Source: Streptomyces sp. SolWspMP-5a-2 (GTDB taxonomy: Bacteria; Actinomycetota; Actinomycetes; Streptomycetales; Streptomycetaceae). Taken from it: a stretch of 50,397 nt of DNA. Position 1 is the stretch's first letter; every line of letters begins with the position of its first letter. The notes below the pieces were generated by a model, which saw only the letters and a program-made list of their open reading frames with translations, ran no database searches and had not been told where the DNA came from. This document shows positions 32,983 through 41,602 of this stretch, piece by piece. A program made the translations under genes and the position numbers. The stretch covers positions 1 through 50,397 of the forward strand of contig NZ_FMCI01000323.1 of assembly GCF_900091845.1 (NCBI RefSeq), written 5' to 3'.

Positions 32983-35433
32983 ATGGACCGTGGCACCGAG
33001 CGGGACGCACCTTCCAGCACGGGAGCGGGTGACGGGCCTGCTCCCGATCCCTCCGGTGCCGGGCGGGTGCCGCTGGCCGTCGTCGTGGTGGACCGCGCGG
33101 GGCTGGTCTCCCACTGGAGCAGGGGCGCACGCCGGTTGTTCGGCGTCACCAAGGAGCAGGCCATCGGCAGCACGGCCGTCGACCTGCTGCCCGTCGCCGG
33201 AGCGCTGCCGGACGAGGACGAGACCGGGCCGTACGGGGAGCACGGCTCCTACGACGGGCTCGGCCCCGGCGTCGAGAGCGCCCTCGGCGCCCGCTTCTCC
33301 TACCCGGCCGCCGGACGCGCCCGGCTCACCGTCCCCGAACGGGACCGGGTGGACGTGCTGTGGTGGGCCTACCCGCTGGTCGGGCCGGGCCCCGAACGGC
33401 TCCTCGTGCTCGCCGCCGACACCGCGGGACTGCGCCACGACGACCCCGGCCGCGACCTCGCCCACGAGCGGATCGCGCCCGGCTTCGCCCTGCACACCGA
33501 CTTCGACGGCGCCGACGAACTCGCCCGCAGGCTGCCCGACATCCTGCCCAGCATGAGCGTCGGCGAGGCCGCCAGGATCGTCGCCCAGGTCCTCGAACTC
33601 GGCTACCCGGTCCTGGAGTTCAGCCAGAACGACCTGGTGCCCGTCACCCCGGACTGGGGCGTGCCCCGCCGGGTCGCGCGCCGGGCCCGCCGCGAACAGG
33701 CCGCCCGCGCCGCGGCCGAGGGCCTGCCCGGCGAACCCGAGGACGAGGAGAAGGACCTGGAGTACGCGGCCGTCCGCGAACACCTGGAGTTCCTCAACGA
33801 GGTCAGCGGACGGATCGGCACCTCCCTCGACCTGGCCGCCACCGTCCTGGAGGTGAGCCGCGCCGTCGTACCGCGCTTCACCGACGTCGCGGGCACCTAT
33901 CTGCGCGAACAGGTCGTCGCGGGCGAGGGGTTCCCGGACGGCGTGCCCGACACCACCACCCTCTGGCACCGGGTCGCCGTCGAGCACACCGACGAACCCG
34001 GCCGCTGGGACGACGTCGTGCCGGTCGGCGAGGCCATGCCGTTCCCGGCGCACACCCCGTTCTTCCAGTGCATGACCACCGGGCGGCCCGTCCTCGTCCC
34101 GCGCATCACCGAGGAGATGGGGCACGCCATCGCCGCGCAGTTCGAGAAGCGCGACATCCGGCCCCTGATCAACGGCCGCTCCATGCTGGTCGTCCCGCTC
34201 ACGGCGCGCACCGTCGTCCTCGGCTTCATGATCCTGCTGCGCCACCCCGAGCGGCCCGTCTTCACCGACATGGACCGGGTCACCGGCGCCGAACTCGCCG
34301 TCCGCGCGGCCCTCGTGCTGGACAACGCGCGCATGTACACCTACCAGGAGAACGTCGCCGAGACGCTCCAGGACAGCATGCTGCCGCAGATCCCGGCCCG
34401 GATGGCCGGCTGCGACATCGCCACCCGCTATCTGCCCGGCACCCTGCTGGGCAAGGTCGGCGGCGACTGGTTCGACGCGGTGAAGCTGCCCGGCGCCCGT
34501 ACCGCCCTGGTCGTCGGCGACGTCATGGGCCATGGCCTCAACTCGGCAGCCATGATGGGCCAGTTACGCACGGCCGTCGCCACGATGGCCGCCCTCGACC
34601 TGCCGCCCGTGCAGTTGCTGCGCAACCTCGACGACCTCGCCCTGCGCCTCGGTGACGGCTACCTCGCGACCTGCCTCTACGCCGTCTACGACCCGATCGC
34701 GGGCGAACTGCTCCTCGCCAACGCCGGTCACATCCCGCCCGTCCTGGTCCGCGCCGACGACGGCCGCAGCGAACTCCTCGACCTGCCCACCGGTGCCCCC
34801 GTCGGGGTCGGCGGCGTGCCCTTCGAGGCGGTCCGGGTGCCCGTGCGCCCCGGTGACCGGCTGGTGATGTGCACGGACGGACTGGTCGAGATGCGCGGCG
34901 AGGACATCGGCGTCGGCCTGGCGACGCTCTGCGAGTCCGCCGCCCACCCGGCCGCCTCCATGGACCACGCCTGCGACACCATCATCCGCGCCCTCAACAC
35001 CCGGGGCGGACGCAAGGACGACGTCGCCCTGCTGATGGCCCGGCTCAACGGGCTCGCCCCGGAGGCCGTCGCCGAGTGGCGCCTCGACCCCGACCCCGCC
35101 GAGGTCCGCCGGGCCCGCGCCGCCGTCCGTGAGCGGCTCGTCGGCTGGGGCCTCGAACGGCTCGCCGACCCGGCTGTGCTCATGGTCAGCGAACTCGTCA
35201 CCAACGCCGTCCGGCACTCCCGGCGCGGGCCGGTCACGCTGCGGCTGGTGCGCGGCGACACCCTGCTGTGCGAAGTGGACGACGACGACACCGAGTTGCC
35301 GTCGCTGCGGGCCGCCGGGCCCACCGACGAGGCCGGTCGCGGACTGCAGGTGGTGAGCGTGCTGGCCCGGGAGTGGGGCACCAGCCGCACCGCCACCGGC
35401 AAGACGGTCAGCTTCGAACTCGCCCTCCCCTGA
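32983..35433 (+). CDS. PAS-GAF-SpoIIE phosphatase-ATPase regulator with a TTA codon
   Basis: An 816-residue multidomain regulator. Order: PAS (~20-130, HWSRGARRLFGVTKEQAIG), a DUF-like spacer, GAF (~266-445), PP2C SpoIIE-type phosphatase (~458-690; GGDWFDAVKLP, VVGDVMGHGLNSAAMMG, DGYLATCLYAVYDP, DGLVEMRG, GGRKDDVALLMARL) and an anti-sigma-type histidine-kinase-like ATPase (~700-816; LMVSELVTNAVRHS, GRGLQVVSVLA). Such proteins dephosphorylate anti-anti-sigma factors, activating alternative sigma factors. Codon 528 is TTA (34564-34566), implying bldA dependence. Start: ATG at 32983, with GAGAGAGGG upstream; a GTG at 32941 would add 14 residues. Confidence 0.93.
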   Translation: MDRGTERDAPSSTGAGDGPAPDPSGAGRVPLAVVVVDRAGLVSHWSRGARRLFGVTKEQAIGSTAVDLLPVAGALPDEDETGPYGEHGSYDGLGPGVESALGARFSYPAAGRARLTVPERDRVDVLWWAYPLVGPGPERLLVLAADTAGLRHDDPGRDLAHERIAPGFALHTDFDGADELARRLPDILPSMSVGEAARIVAQVLELGYPVLEFSQNDLVPVTPDWGVPRRVARRARREQAARAAAEGLPGEPEDEEKDLEYAAVREHLEFLNEVSGRIGTSLDLAATVLEVSRAVVPRFTDVAGTYLREQVVAGEGFPDGVPDTTTLWHRVAVEHTDEPGRWDDVVPVGEAMPFPAHTPFFQCMTTGRPVLVPRITEEMGHAIAAQFEKRDIRPLINGRSMLVVPLTARTVVLGFMILLRHPERPVFTDMDRVTGAELAVRAALVLDNARMYTYQENVAETLQDSMLPQIPARMAGCDIATRYLPGTLLGKVGGDWFDAVKLPGARTALVVGDVMGHGLNSAAMMGQLRTAVATMAALDLPPVQLLRNLDDLALRLGDGYLATCLYAVYDPIAGELLLANAGHIPPVLVRADDGRSELLDLPTGAPVGVGGVPFEAVRVPVRPGDRLVMCTDGLVEMRGEDIGVGLATLCESAAHPAASMDHACDTIIRALNTRGGRKDDVALLMARLNGLAPEAVAEWRLDPDPAEVRRARAAVRERLVGWGLERLADPAVLMVSELVTNAVRHSRRGPVTLRLVRGDTLLCEVDDDDTELPSLRAAGPTDEAGRGLQVVSVLAREWGTSRTATGKTVSFELALP

Positions 35434-35685
35434 CGCTGACACCGGGCGCGGACGGAGCGGCCGGCGGCCGGGGTGCTCCGACGGGCCCGGACGACGTCCG
35501 GGTACGGCTGTGGCGCCCCGGTACCCGGGGATCGGCGGGGGCGTGTGGGGTGTGCGCGGGCGTACGGAACGCGACCGGGGCGTGAAGGAATGCGCCTTGC
35601 GCTTGTCGGGGCCGGTGAGGGCGCGGTAGGACCGTACTCGCCCGCTCTCGGCGGCGGGTCGGTGGCGCGTCCTGGGGAGTTGGAC

Positions 35686-36411
35686 ATGAGCGTGACGAGT
35701 CGGTACCGCGAGGCCTGGGAGGGCTTCTGGCGCGAGGCGCCCGAGGAACCGGGGGCGGTGTTCTGGGACGCGGAGCCGGTCCTGACCGCCGCCCACCATC
35801 TCGCCCTCTACGAACCGTACTTGACGGACCCGGGGCTCCCGCTGGTGGACCTCGGCTGCGGCAACGGCACCCAGACCCGGTACCTCGCCGACCGCTTCCC
35901 GCGGGTGATCGGCGTCGACCTCTCGGGGGCCGCCGTCGGCCACGCCCGCCGTGCCGATCCCGGCGGGCTCGCGGCCTACCAGGTGCTCGACGCGGCCGAC
36001 AAGACCGACACGGACACCCTGCGCGCCGAACTCGGCGACGCCAACGTCTATGTGCGGGGCGTGGTGCACCAGGCCGCGCCCGAGGACCGGCAGCCGCTGG
36101 TGGACGCCGTCGCGAGCCTGGTCGGCGGGCGGGGCCGGGCCTTCCTCGTCGAACTCTCCGAGCGCGCCCGGTCGGTGCTCGCGGAGCTGGCCGGACGCGC
36201 GGCGGGCCCGCCGCCCAAACTCGCGCCGGTCCTGCGGCACGGCATCACGCCCGGCGAGATGCGGGACGCGGCCCTGCCCGAGTACCTGGGGGCGGCCGGT
36301 CTCACCGTCCTCGCCAGCGGTGAACTCCCGCTCACCACCACGGAGTCCGAGGAGAACGGCACCCGGGTCGCGCTGCCGTCGCGCTGGTACGTGGCCGGGC
36401 GCACGGGCTGA
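35686..36411 (+). CDS. SAM-dependent class I methyltransferase
   Basis: A 241-residue methyltransferase. Motif I is LVDLGCGNGTQTRYLADRF, with an acidic residue at the end of strand 2 (VIGVDLSG). The substrate is unknown. GGGGAG lies about 7 nt before the ATG. The 252-bp gap upstream shows nothing definite. The gene ends at a convergent terminator. Confidence 0.88.
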   Translation: MSVTSRYREAWEGFWREAPEEPGAVFWDAEPVLTAAHHLALYEPYLTDPGLPLVDLGCGNGTQTRYLADRFPRVIGVDLSGAAVGHARRADPGGLAAYQVLDAADKTDTDTLRAELGDANVYVRGVVHQAAPEDRQPLVDAVASLVGGRGRAFLVELSERARSVLAELAGRAAGPPPKLAPVLRHGITPGEMRDAALPEYLGAAGLTVLASGELPLTTTESEENGTRVALPSRWYVAGRTG

Positions 36412-36436
36412 GCCGACCGTCCCGCCCCCGTCGTGC

Positions 36437-36472
36437 GGACGGGTCCGCCCCCGCGCGGGAGCGGACCCGTCC
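36437..36472. terminator. Bidirectional terminator
   Basis: GGACGGGTCCGC and GCGGACCCGTCC form a perfect 12-bp stem around a 12-nt loop between convergent genes. A second short hairpin (GGCCCC-tcc-GGGGCC) follows near 36475. Confidence 0.8.
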
Positions 36473-36514
36473 ACGGCCCCTCCGGGGCCCTTCCTCCCCT
36501 TCGGGGCCGGTCGG

Positions 36515-38677
36515 TCAGCCGGTGGCCCGGCCGCGCCGGTAGGCGGCCCAGCCGGTGGCCAGCAGCGCGGCGGCGACGGCTGCGGTGCCGATCACGCCGA
36601 CGCCGGTCGAGGCGAGGCTGCCGCCGGTCGTGCCGGTCGCGCTGTAGCCGCCGCCGGTGGAGCCGGTCCCGGTGACACCGGCGGTGCCGTCCGTGCCGTC
36701 CGTGCCGCCTGTGCCGTCGGTGGAGCCGGTGACGGAGCCGGTGCCGCCCGACCCGCCGGTGCCCGAGGCGGACCCGCCGGTCGCGCCGGACCCGCCCGGA
36801 TCGCCGCCTTCGCCGCCCGTGCCGCCGTCGCCGCCGGTGCCGCCCTCCGTGGCGCCGCCCGTGTCGTCGCCGTCGTCCGGTTCGGTGACCGTGAGGGTGA
36901 CCGGGGCCGTGCGGGTGGTGCCTGCCGTGTTGGTGAACTCCGCCCGGAAGCGGTGCCCGTTCTGCTCGGCCCGCGCGGTGAAGGCGTACGTCGCCTCCGT
37001 CGCGCCCTCGGCGTCCGCCCAGGTGTCACCGCCGTCGTCGCTGACCTGCCAGCGGACGGCCGGTGCCGGGGTGCCCTCGGCCGCGGCGGTGAAGGTGACC
37101 TCGTCGCCCGGGGCGGCGGAGCGGTCGGCGGGGGAGCGCAGCACCTTCGGGGAGACCCGCCGGTCGAGCCGGACGACGGTGCTCTGCGCCTGGTCGGTCA
37201 GGTAGACGGTGCCGCCGCCCGGCGTCACGGCGACGCCCGCGTTGGCCTCGGCGCGGCTGCCGGGCAGGGCGGTCGGCTCGGCGGCCCGCTCGAAGCCGGC
37301 GCTGTCGAAGACCTCCAGTGAACCGACGTTGTCCGCGCCGTCGTCGGCGCTGCCGTAGTCCTCGCGGAGCACGAACGCCCGGTGGGTGGCGGTGTCGAAG
37401 GCCAGCGCGGTCGGCCGGTCGGCTCCGTCCAGGGTGGCGAGCAGGCGCGCGTCCGGCGAGTAGACCAGGACCGCGTCCCCGACTCCCGCCCAGACGTTGC
37501 CGGTTGCCGGGTCGGCCTCCAGGAACGTCACGTATCCCGTGGGGAGTTCGGCCGTCGCCGTCACCGTGAAGGAGCCGGTGTCGACGCGCCGGAGCGTGCC
37601 GCCGGTCGGGCCCGCCGACCAGGCCGCGCCGTGCGCCGGGTCCACGCCGAGCACCGAACCGCCGTCCAGGGTGATCGTCCTGCGGACCTCGCCGGTCGCG
37701 GTCCCGACCTCGGAGAGCGCCGGGCCCTGGGCGACGAGGACGGTCTCCGGAGTGGTGCCGGGGCCGGTGCCGGTGACGGTGGCGCCCGCGAGCCAGACGC
37801 CCCCGGCGGCGGTGTCGCCCGCGCGCGCGGTGCCGATGCCGCGCAGCGGGTAGTGGAAGACGACGCCGTCACCCGCCAGCGGGGCGATCAGCGACGGCAC
37901 GTTGCGGGCGGCGAGCGCGCCGGTGGCGCCGGGCGCCTGCGCGATGTGCGCGAGGACGGTCCCGTCCGCCGGGTCGAGGGCGTACAGACCCCGCTCGTTG
38001 ACGTCCGCGGTGTCCGGGATGTCCACCGAACCGACGTACAGTTTCCCGGAGTCGGGGTGCAGCAGCAGGTCCTGCGGGCGGCCCGCGGTGGTGAAGGCGG
38101 CGGTCCGCGCGTAGCTGACGGTGCCCGCCGGGACGTCGACGCCGTCGCCGCCGTCCTCCGGGACCGTGCCCCGGAAGGTGACCGGGACGCGCACGTCCTG
38201 CGAGCGGTCGCCGGTGCCCCGGTGGTCGACCCGGGTGACGACCGAGCAGGCGACCTGGAGGCAGTCGACGTTGGAGTCCGCGCCCCTGACGGCCAGTTCG
38301 ACGTCGAAGGTGCCGTCCGGGCCGTAGGCGAGGGCGAGTTCGCCCTCGTTGGGGTCGCCGGACGGGACGATCCATTTCGAGGACCCGCCGTCCGAGCCGC
38401 CGACGCAGGGGCCGGGGACGCGGTCGTCCCCGTTGTCCTTGCACAGGGCGACGTAGATGCCCTTGGACGCGTCGTAGCCGGAGCCGGCCACCCGGAGCCG
38501 CTCGCCGTCGGGGGCGAGGTCGGCGGTGGCGGAGACGGTGAGTTCCTGCCCGTCGCGGCCGTGCGCGGTGACCGGGGTGTCCGCGGCCCGCGCGGCGGAG
38601 CCGGTCGCGATCGAGGCGGTCACCAGCGCGGCGGCGCCGAGGAGCGCCGCCGGGCCTCTGGGGTGGGTCCGTGTCAC
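36515..38677 (-). CDS. Iron-box-controlled LAXTG cell-wall-anchored propeller/Ig protein
   Basis: A 720-residue exported protein. Signal peptide ~1-32 (ends ATGSAARAA). Residues ~33-175: an Ig-like domain with two cysteine pairs (AGSGYDASKGIYVALC, DCLQVACSVVTRVDH, VRVPVTF), also present in the upstream gene. Residues ~185-500: a beta-propeller-like region (HPDSGKLYVGSV, DPATGNVWAGV, VTPGGGTVYLTD). Residues ~505-600: a second Ig-like domain. Then an 88-residue Gly/Thr/Ser/Asp linker, the class E sortase signal LASTG, a membrane helix and YRRGRATG. The GTG overlaps the upstream stop by 4 bp. The iron box implies induction under iron starvation; ligand binding (heme, ferric siderophore, metal) is inference. 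Confidence 0.88.
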   Translation of the reverse strand: MTRTHPRGPAALLGAAALVTASIATGSAARAADTPVTAHGRDGQELTVSATADLAPDGERLRVAGSGYDASKGIYVALCKDNGDDRVPGPCVGGSDGGSSKWIVPSGDPNEGELALAYGPDGTFDVELAVRGADSNVDCLQVACSVVTRVDHRGTGDRSQDVRVPVTFRGTVPEDGGDGVDVPAGTVSYARTAAFTTAGRPQDLLLHPDSGKLYVGSVDIPDTADVNERGLYALDPADGTVLAHIAQAPGATGALAARNVPSLIAPLAGDGVVFHYPLRGIGTARAGDTAAGGVWLAGATVTGTGPGTTPETVLVAQGPALSEVGTATGEVRRTITLDGGSVLGVDPAHGAAWSAGPTGGTLRRVDTGSFTVTATAELPTGYVTFLEADPATGNVWAGVGDAVLVYSPDARLLATLDGADRPTALAFDTATHRAFVLREDYGSADDGADNVGSLEVFDSAGFERAAEPTALPGSRAEANAGVAVTPGGGTVYLTDQAQSTVVRLDRRVSPKVLRSPADRSAAPGDEVTFTAAAEGTPAPAVRWQVSDDGGDTWADAEGATEATYAFTARAEQNGHRFRAEFTNTAGTTRTAPVTLTVTEPDDGDDTGGATEGGTGGDGGTGGEGGDPGGSGATGGSASGTGGSGGTGSVTGSTDGTGGTDGTDGTAGVTGTGSTGGGYSATGTTGGSLASTGVGVIGTAAVAAALLATGWAAYRRGRATG

Positions 38678-39213
38678 TGGAACGTGATCGGGACGTGGAC
38701 GTCGTACTTGCGGTCCGCGCTGTCGAAGTGGTCGGCGCGGGTGACCACGGCGCAGGTGACGTCCTCGCCGCAGACGCTGCCGTCGTCCAGGGTCGCCTTC
38801 ACGTAGATGGAGACGCTGAAGGTGCCGCCGGTGCCGAACTTGGAGCTGTTGGCGAAGAGTCCGCCGTAGGTGTCGTTGACCCAGTGCGAGGCCCCGGTGG
38901 TGCCGGACTCGTCCTGACCGCCGAGGCAGGGGCTCGGCTTGTTGGCGCCCTGCGCGCCGTCGACCACGCACAGGCCGACGTAGACGCCCTGGGTGGTGTT
39001 GTAGCCGGAGCCCGAGACGGTGATCGTCTGGCCCGCCGCGGCGGCGGTGCCGGGGGAGGTCAGCGACAGGTTGTAGGTGGTGCCGGAGTCCGTGACCGTG
39101 CGGGTGGCGGTGGCCGCCGAGGCGGAGGTGGCCAGGCCCAGGGTCAGCGCGGCGGACGCGGTGACGGCGAGGGCGGCGCGGGCGGCGGTACGGGGGGAGG
39201 GAACGGCTCTCAT
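38674..39213 (-). CDS. Small secreted protein sharing the Ig-like domain of its downstream partner
   Basis: A 179-residue exported protein: a signal peptide (MRAVPSPRTAARAALAVTAS, cleavage near ATSASA) and one Ig-like domain. The domain aligns with the N-terminal domain of the next gene (VSGSGYNTTQGVYVGLC; CGEDVTCAVVTRADHF; YDVHVPITF), keeping both cysteine pairs. The fold pattern resembles neocarzinostatin-type beta-sandwiches, but the match is by eye. It has no wall-sorting signal, so it is probably released. It is first in the iron-box operon; the stop overlaps the next GTG by 4 bp. Confidence 0.87.
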   Translation of the reverse strand: MRAVPSPRTAARAALAVTASAALTLGLATSASAATATRTVTDSGTTYNLSLTSPGTAAAAGQTITVSGSGYNTTQGVYVGLCVVDGAQGANKPSPCLGGQDESGTTGASHWVNDTYGGLFANSSKFGTGGTFSVSIYVKATLDDGSVCGEDVTCAVVTRADHFDSADRKYDVHVPITFQ

Positions 39214-39246
39214 GACGAGGCGCGCACCTTTCTCGGCGAGGCGAAA

Positions 39247-39265
39247 TTAGGTAAGGCTTACCTAA
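39247..39265 (-). promoter_or_regulatory. DmdR/IdeR-type iron box
   Basis: TTAGGTAAGGCTTACCTAA is a 19-bp palindrome with perfect 9-bp arms, an almost ideal actinobacterial DtxR-family iron box. It lies 33 bp upstream of the small secreted protein gene and overlaps its likely -10 region. Iron-loaded DmdR1 would repress the operon. Confidence 0.9.
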
Positions 39266-39435
39266 GTGCACGGGCCATGGGTTTGTCAACGCGCGGCAAA
39301 GAAGGCCAAGTTCGCCCCATGGGGTGGCGGGTGCGCCGGGGAGTGTCCGGTGGGGGCGGCGCGCCGGACCGGTCGCCCGGCCGGGCCGCGCGGCACCCGG
39401 GCCCGGACGTCCTGGCCGGTTCCGGTCCCGGCGCG

Positions 39436-39441
39436 TAACGT
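39436..39441 (+). promoter_or_regulatory. Leaderless -10 box of the M55 peptidase gene
   Basis: TAACGT lies 8 nt before the ATG at 39450; no ribosome site is present. Confidence 0.45.
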
Positions 39442-39449
39442 GGCGCCCC

Positions 39450-40283
39450 ATGAAGATCCTGATCAGCGCCGACATGGAGGGCGCGACCGGCGTGACCTGG
39501 CCGGCCGACGTGCTGCCCGGCACGCCGCAGTGGGAACGCTGCCGGTCGATGTTCACCTCCGACGTCGACGCCGCCGTGCGCGGCTTCTTCGACGGCGGCG
39601 CCGACGAGGTCCTCGTCAACGAGGCCCACTGGACGATGCGCAACCTGCTCCTCGAACAGCTCGACGAGCGCGCCGAGATGCTCACCGGACGCCACAAGTC
39701 GCTGTCCATGGTGGAGGGCGTCCAGCACGGCGACGTCGACGGCATCGCCTTCGTCGGCTACCACGCGGGCGCCGGCATGGAGGGCGTCCTCGCCCACACC
39801 TACCTGGCCAACTCCATCACCGGCGTCTGGGTCGACGGCGTCCGCGCCAGCGAGGGGCTGCTGAACGCGCGGGTCGTCGCCGAGTACGGCGTCCCGGTCG
39901 TCCTGGTCACCGGCGACGACGTGGCCTGCGAGGACGCCCTCGGCTACGCCCCCGAGGCGCTGAAGGTCGCCGTCAAGGACCACGTCTCGCGGTACGCCGC
40001 CGTCTGCCGCACGCCCGCCAGGACCGCCGCCGACATCAGGACCGCCGCGGCGGCCGCCGCGAAACTGGCGGTCCGTCAGGAGCCGTCGCAGGACGGCCCG
40101 TTCACCATCGCCCTGGAGTTCGACGCCGAACACCTCGCGATGGCGGCGACCGTCGTGCCGGGCGTGACCCGCACCGGCGAACGCCGGATCGCGTACACCA
40201 GCCCCACGATGTACGAGGGCATCAGGACCTTCAAGGCGGTCACCACGATCGCCTCGGCCGCGGTGGAGGAGCAGTATGGCTGA
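39450..40283 (+). CDS. M55-family D-aminopeptidase (DppA-like)
   Basis: A 277-residue zinc peptidase. The N-terminal metal motif SADMEG (Asp8, Glu10), NEAHW and GYHAGAG match DppA, which releases N-terminal D-alanine or glycine from short peptides. No signal peptide, so cytoplasmic. First gene of a four-peptidase run; its stop overlaps the M20 start by 8 bp. By context it probably handles D-amino-acid peptides from peptidoglycan. Confidence 0.92.
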   Translation: MKILISADMEGATGVTWPADVLPGTPQWERCRSMFTSDVDAAVRGFFDGGADEVLVNEAHWTMRNLLLEQLDERAEMLTGRHKSLSMVEGVQHGDVDGIAFVGYHAGAGMEGVLAHTYLANSITGVWVDGVRASEGLLNARVVAEYGVPVVLVTGDDVACEDALGYAPEALKVAVKDHVSRYAAVCRTPARTAADIRTAAAAAAKLAVRQEPSQDGPFTIALEFDAEHLAMAATVVPGVTRTGERRIAYTSPTMYEGIRTFKAVTTIASAAVEEQYG

Positions 40284-41580
40284 CGACCTGGCGCTGGACG
40301 AGGTCGTCCGGTTCACCTCCGACCTGATCCGCCTGGACACCACCAACCGGGGCGGCGGCGACTGCCGGGAGCGGCCCGCCGCCGAGTACGCGGCCGAGCG
40401 GCTCGCGGACGCCGGACTCGAACCCGTGCTCCTGGAGCGCACCGAGGGCCGCACCAACGTGGTCGCGCGGGTCGCGGGCACCGACCCCGGCGCCGACGCG
40501 CTGCTGCTCCACGGCCACCTGGACGTCGTCCCGGCCGAGGCCGCCGACTGGACCGTGCACCCGTTCTCCGGCGAGGTCAGGGACGGCGTCGTGTGGGGGC
40601 GCGGCGCGGTCGACATGAAGAACATGGACGCGATGATCCTGGCCGTCGTGCGGAGCTGGGCGCGCACGGGGGAGCGGCCCCGGCGGGACGTGGTGATCGC
40701 GTTCACCGCGGACGAGGAGGCCAGCGCCGAGGACGGCTCCGGATTCCTCGCCGACCGGCACCCCGGCCTCTTCGAGGGGTGCACCGAGGGCGTCAGCGAG
40801 TCGGGCGCGTTCACCTTCCACGACGGCTCGGGGCGCCAGATCTACCCCGTCGCCGCCGGGGAGCGCGGCACCGGGTGGCTCAAGCTCACCGCGCGCGGCC
40901 GGGCCGGACACGGCTCCAAGGTCAACCGGGAGAACGCGGTGACCCGGCTGGCCGCCGCCGTCACCCGGATCGGCGACCACGAGTGGCCGCTGCGGCTGAC
41001 CCCGACGGTCTCCGCCGCCCTCACCGAACTCGCCGCGCTCTACGGCGTCGACCCCGACCTGGCCCGGGTGGACCAGCTCCTGGAGAAGCTCGGCCCGGCC
41101 GCCAAGCTCGTCGAGTCGACCGTCCGCAACAGCGCCAACCCGACCATGCTGGACGCCGGTTACAAGGTCAACGTGATCCCGGGGGAGGCGGTGGCGTACG
41201 TCGACGGACGCTTCCTGCCCGGCGGCGAGGACGAGTTCCGCACCACCCTCGACCGGCTCACCGGACCCGACGTCGACTGGGAGTTCCACCACCGCGAAGT
41301 GGCCCTCCAGGCACCCCTGGACACCCCGACGTACGCCCGGATGCGGGCCGCGATCGAGGAGTTCGCGCCCGAGGGGCACGTCGTGCCGTACTGCATGTCG
41401 GGCGGCACCGACGCCAAGCAGTTCTCCCGGCTCGGCATCACCGGCTACGGGTTCACGCCGCTGAAGCTGCCCGAGGGGTACGACTACCAGGCGATGTTCC
41501 ACGGCGTCGACGAGCGGGTGCCGGTCGAGGCACTCCACTTCGGCGTCCGTGTCCTCGACCGCTTCCTGCGGTCGGCCTAG
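40276..41580 (+). CDS. M20-family metallopeptidase
   Basis: A 434-residue M20/M25/M40 dizinc peptidase. The metal ligands sit in LLHGHLDVVPA, GRGAVDMKNMDAM and FTADEEAS, and a dimerisation domain lies in the middle (LTARGRAGHGSKVNRENAVT). It cleaves dipeptides or N-acyl amino acids; the substrate is unknown. It overlaps the M55 gene by 8 bp and is followed after 22 bp by the S9 peptidase. Confidence 0.92.
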   Translation: MADDLALDEVVRFTSDLIRLDTTNRGGGDCRERPAAEYAAERLADAGLEPVLLERTEGRTNVVARVAGTDPGADALLLHGHLDVVPAEAADWTVHPFSGEVRDGVVWGRGAVDMKNMDAMILAVVRSWARTGERPRRDVVIAFTADEEASAEDGSGFLADRHPGLFEGCTEGVSESGAFTFHDGSGRQIYPVAAGERGTGWLKLTARGRAGHGSKVNRENAVTRLAAAVTRIGDHEWPLRLTPTVSAALTELAALYGVDPDLARVDQLLEKLGPAAKLVESTVRNSANPTMLDAGYKVNVIPGEAVAYVDGRFLPGGEDEFRTTLDRLTGPDVDWEFHHREVALQAPLDTPTYARMRAAIEEFAPEGHVVPYCMSGGTDAKQFSRLGITGYGFTPLKLPEGYDYQAMFHGVDERVPVEALHFGVRVLDRFLRSA

Positions 41581-41602
41581 GCGAGACGAGAAGGGGGAGA
41601 CC

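Noticed and set aside
38671..39438. Plus-strand reading frame running through the iron box into the M55 gene
   Set aside because: It crosses a strong regulatory site and lies antisense to a well-supported secreted protein gene.
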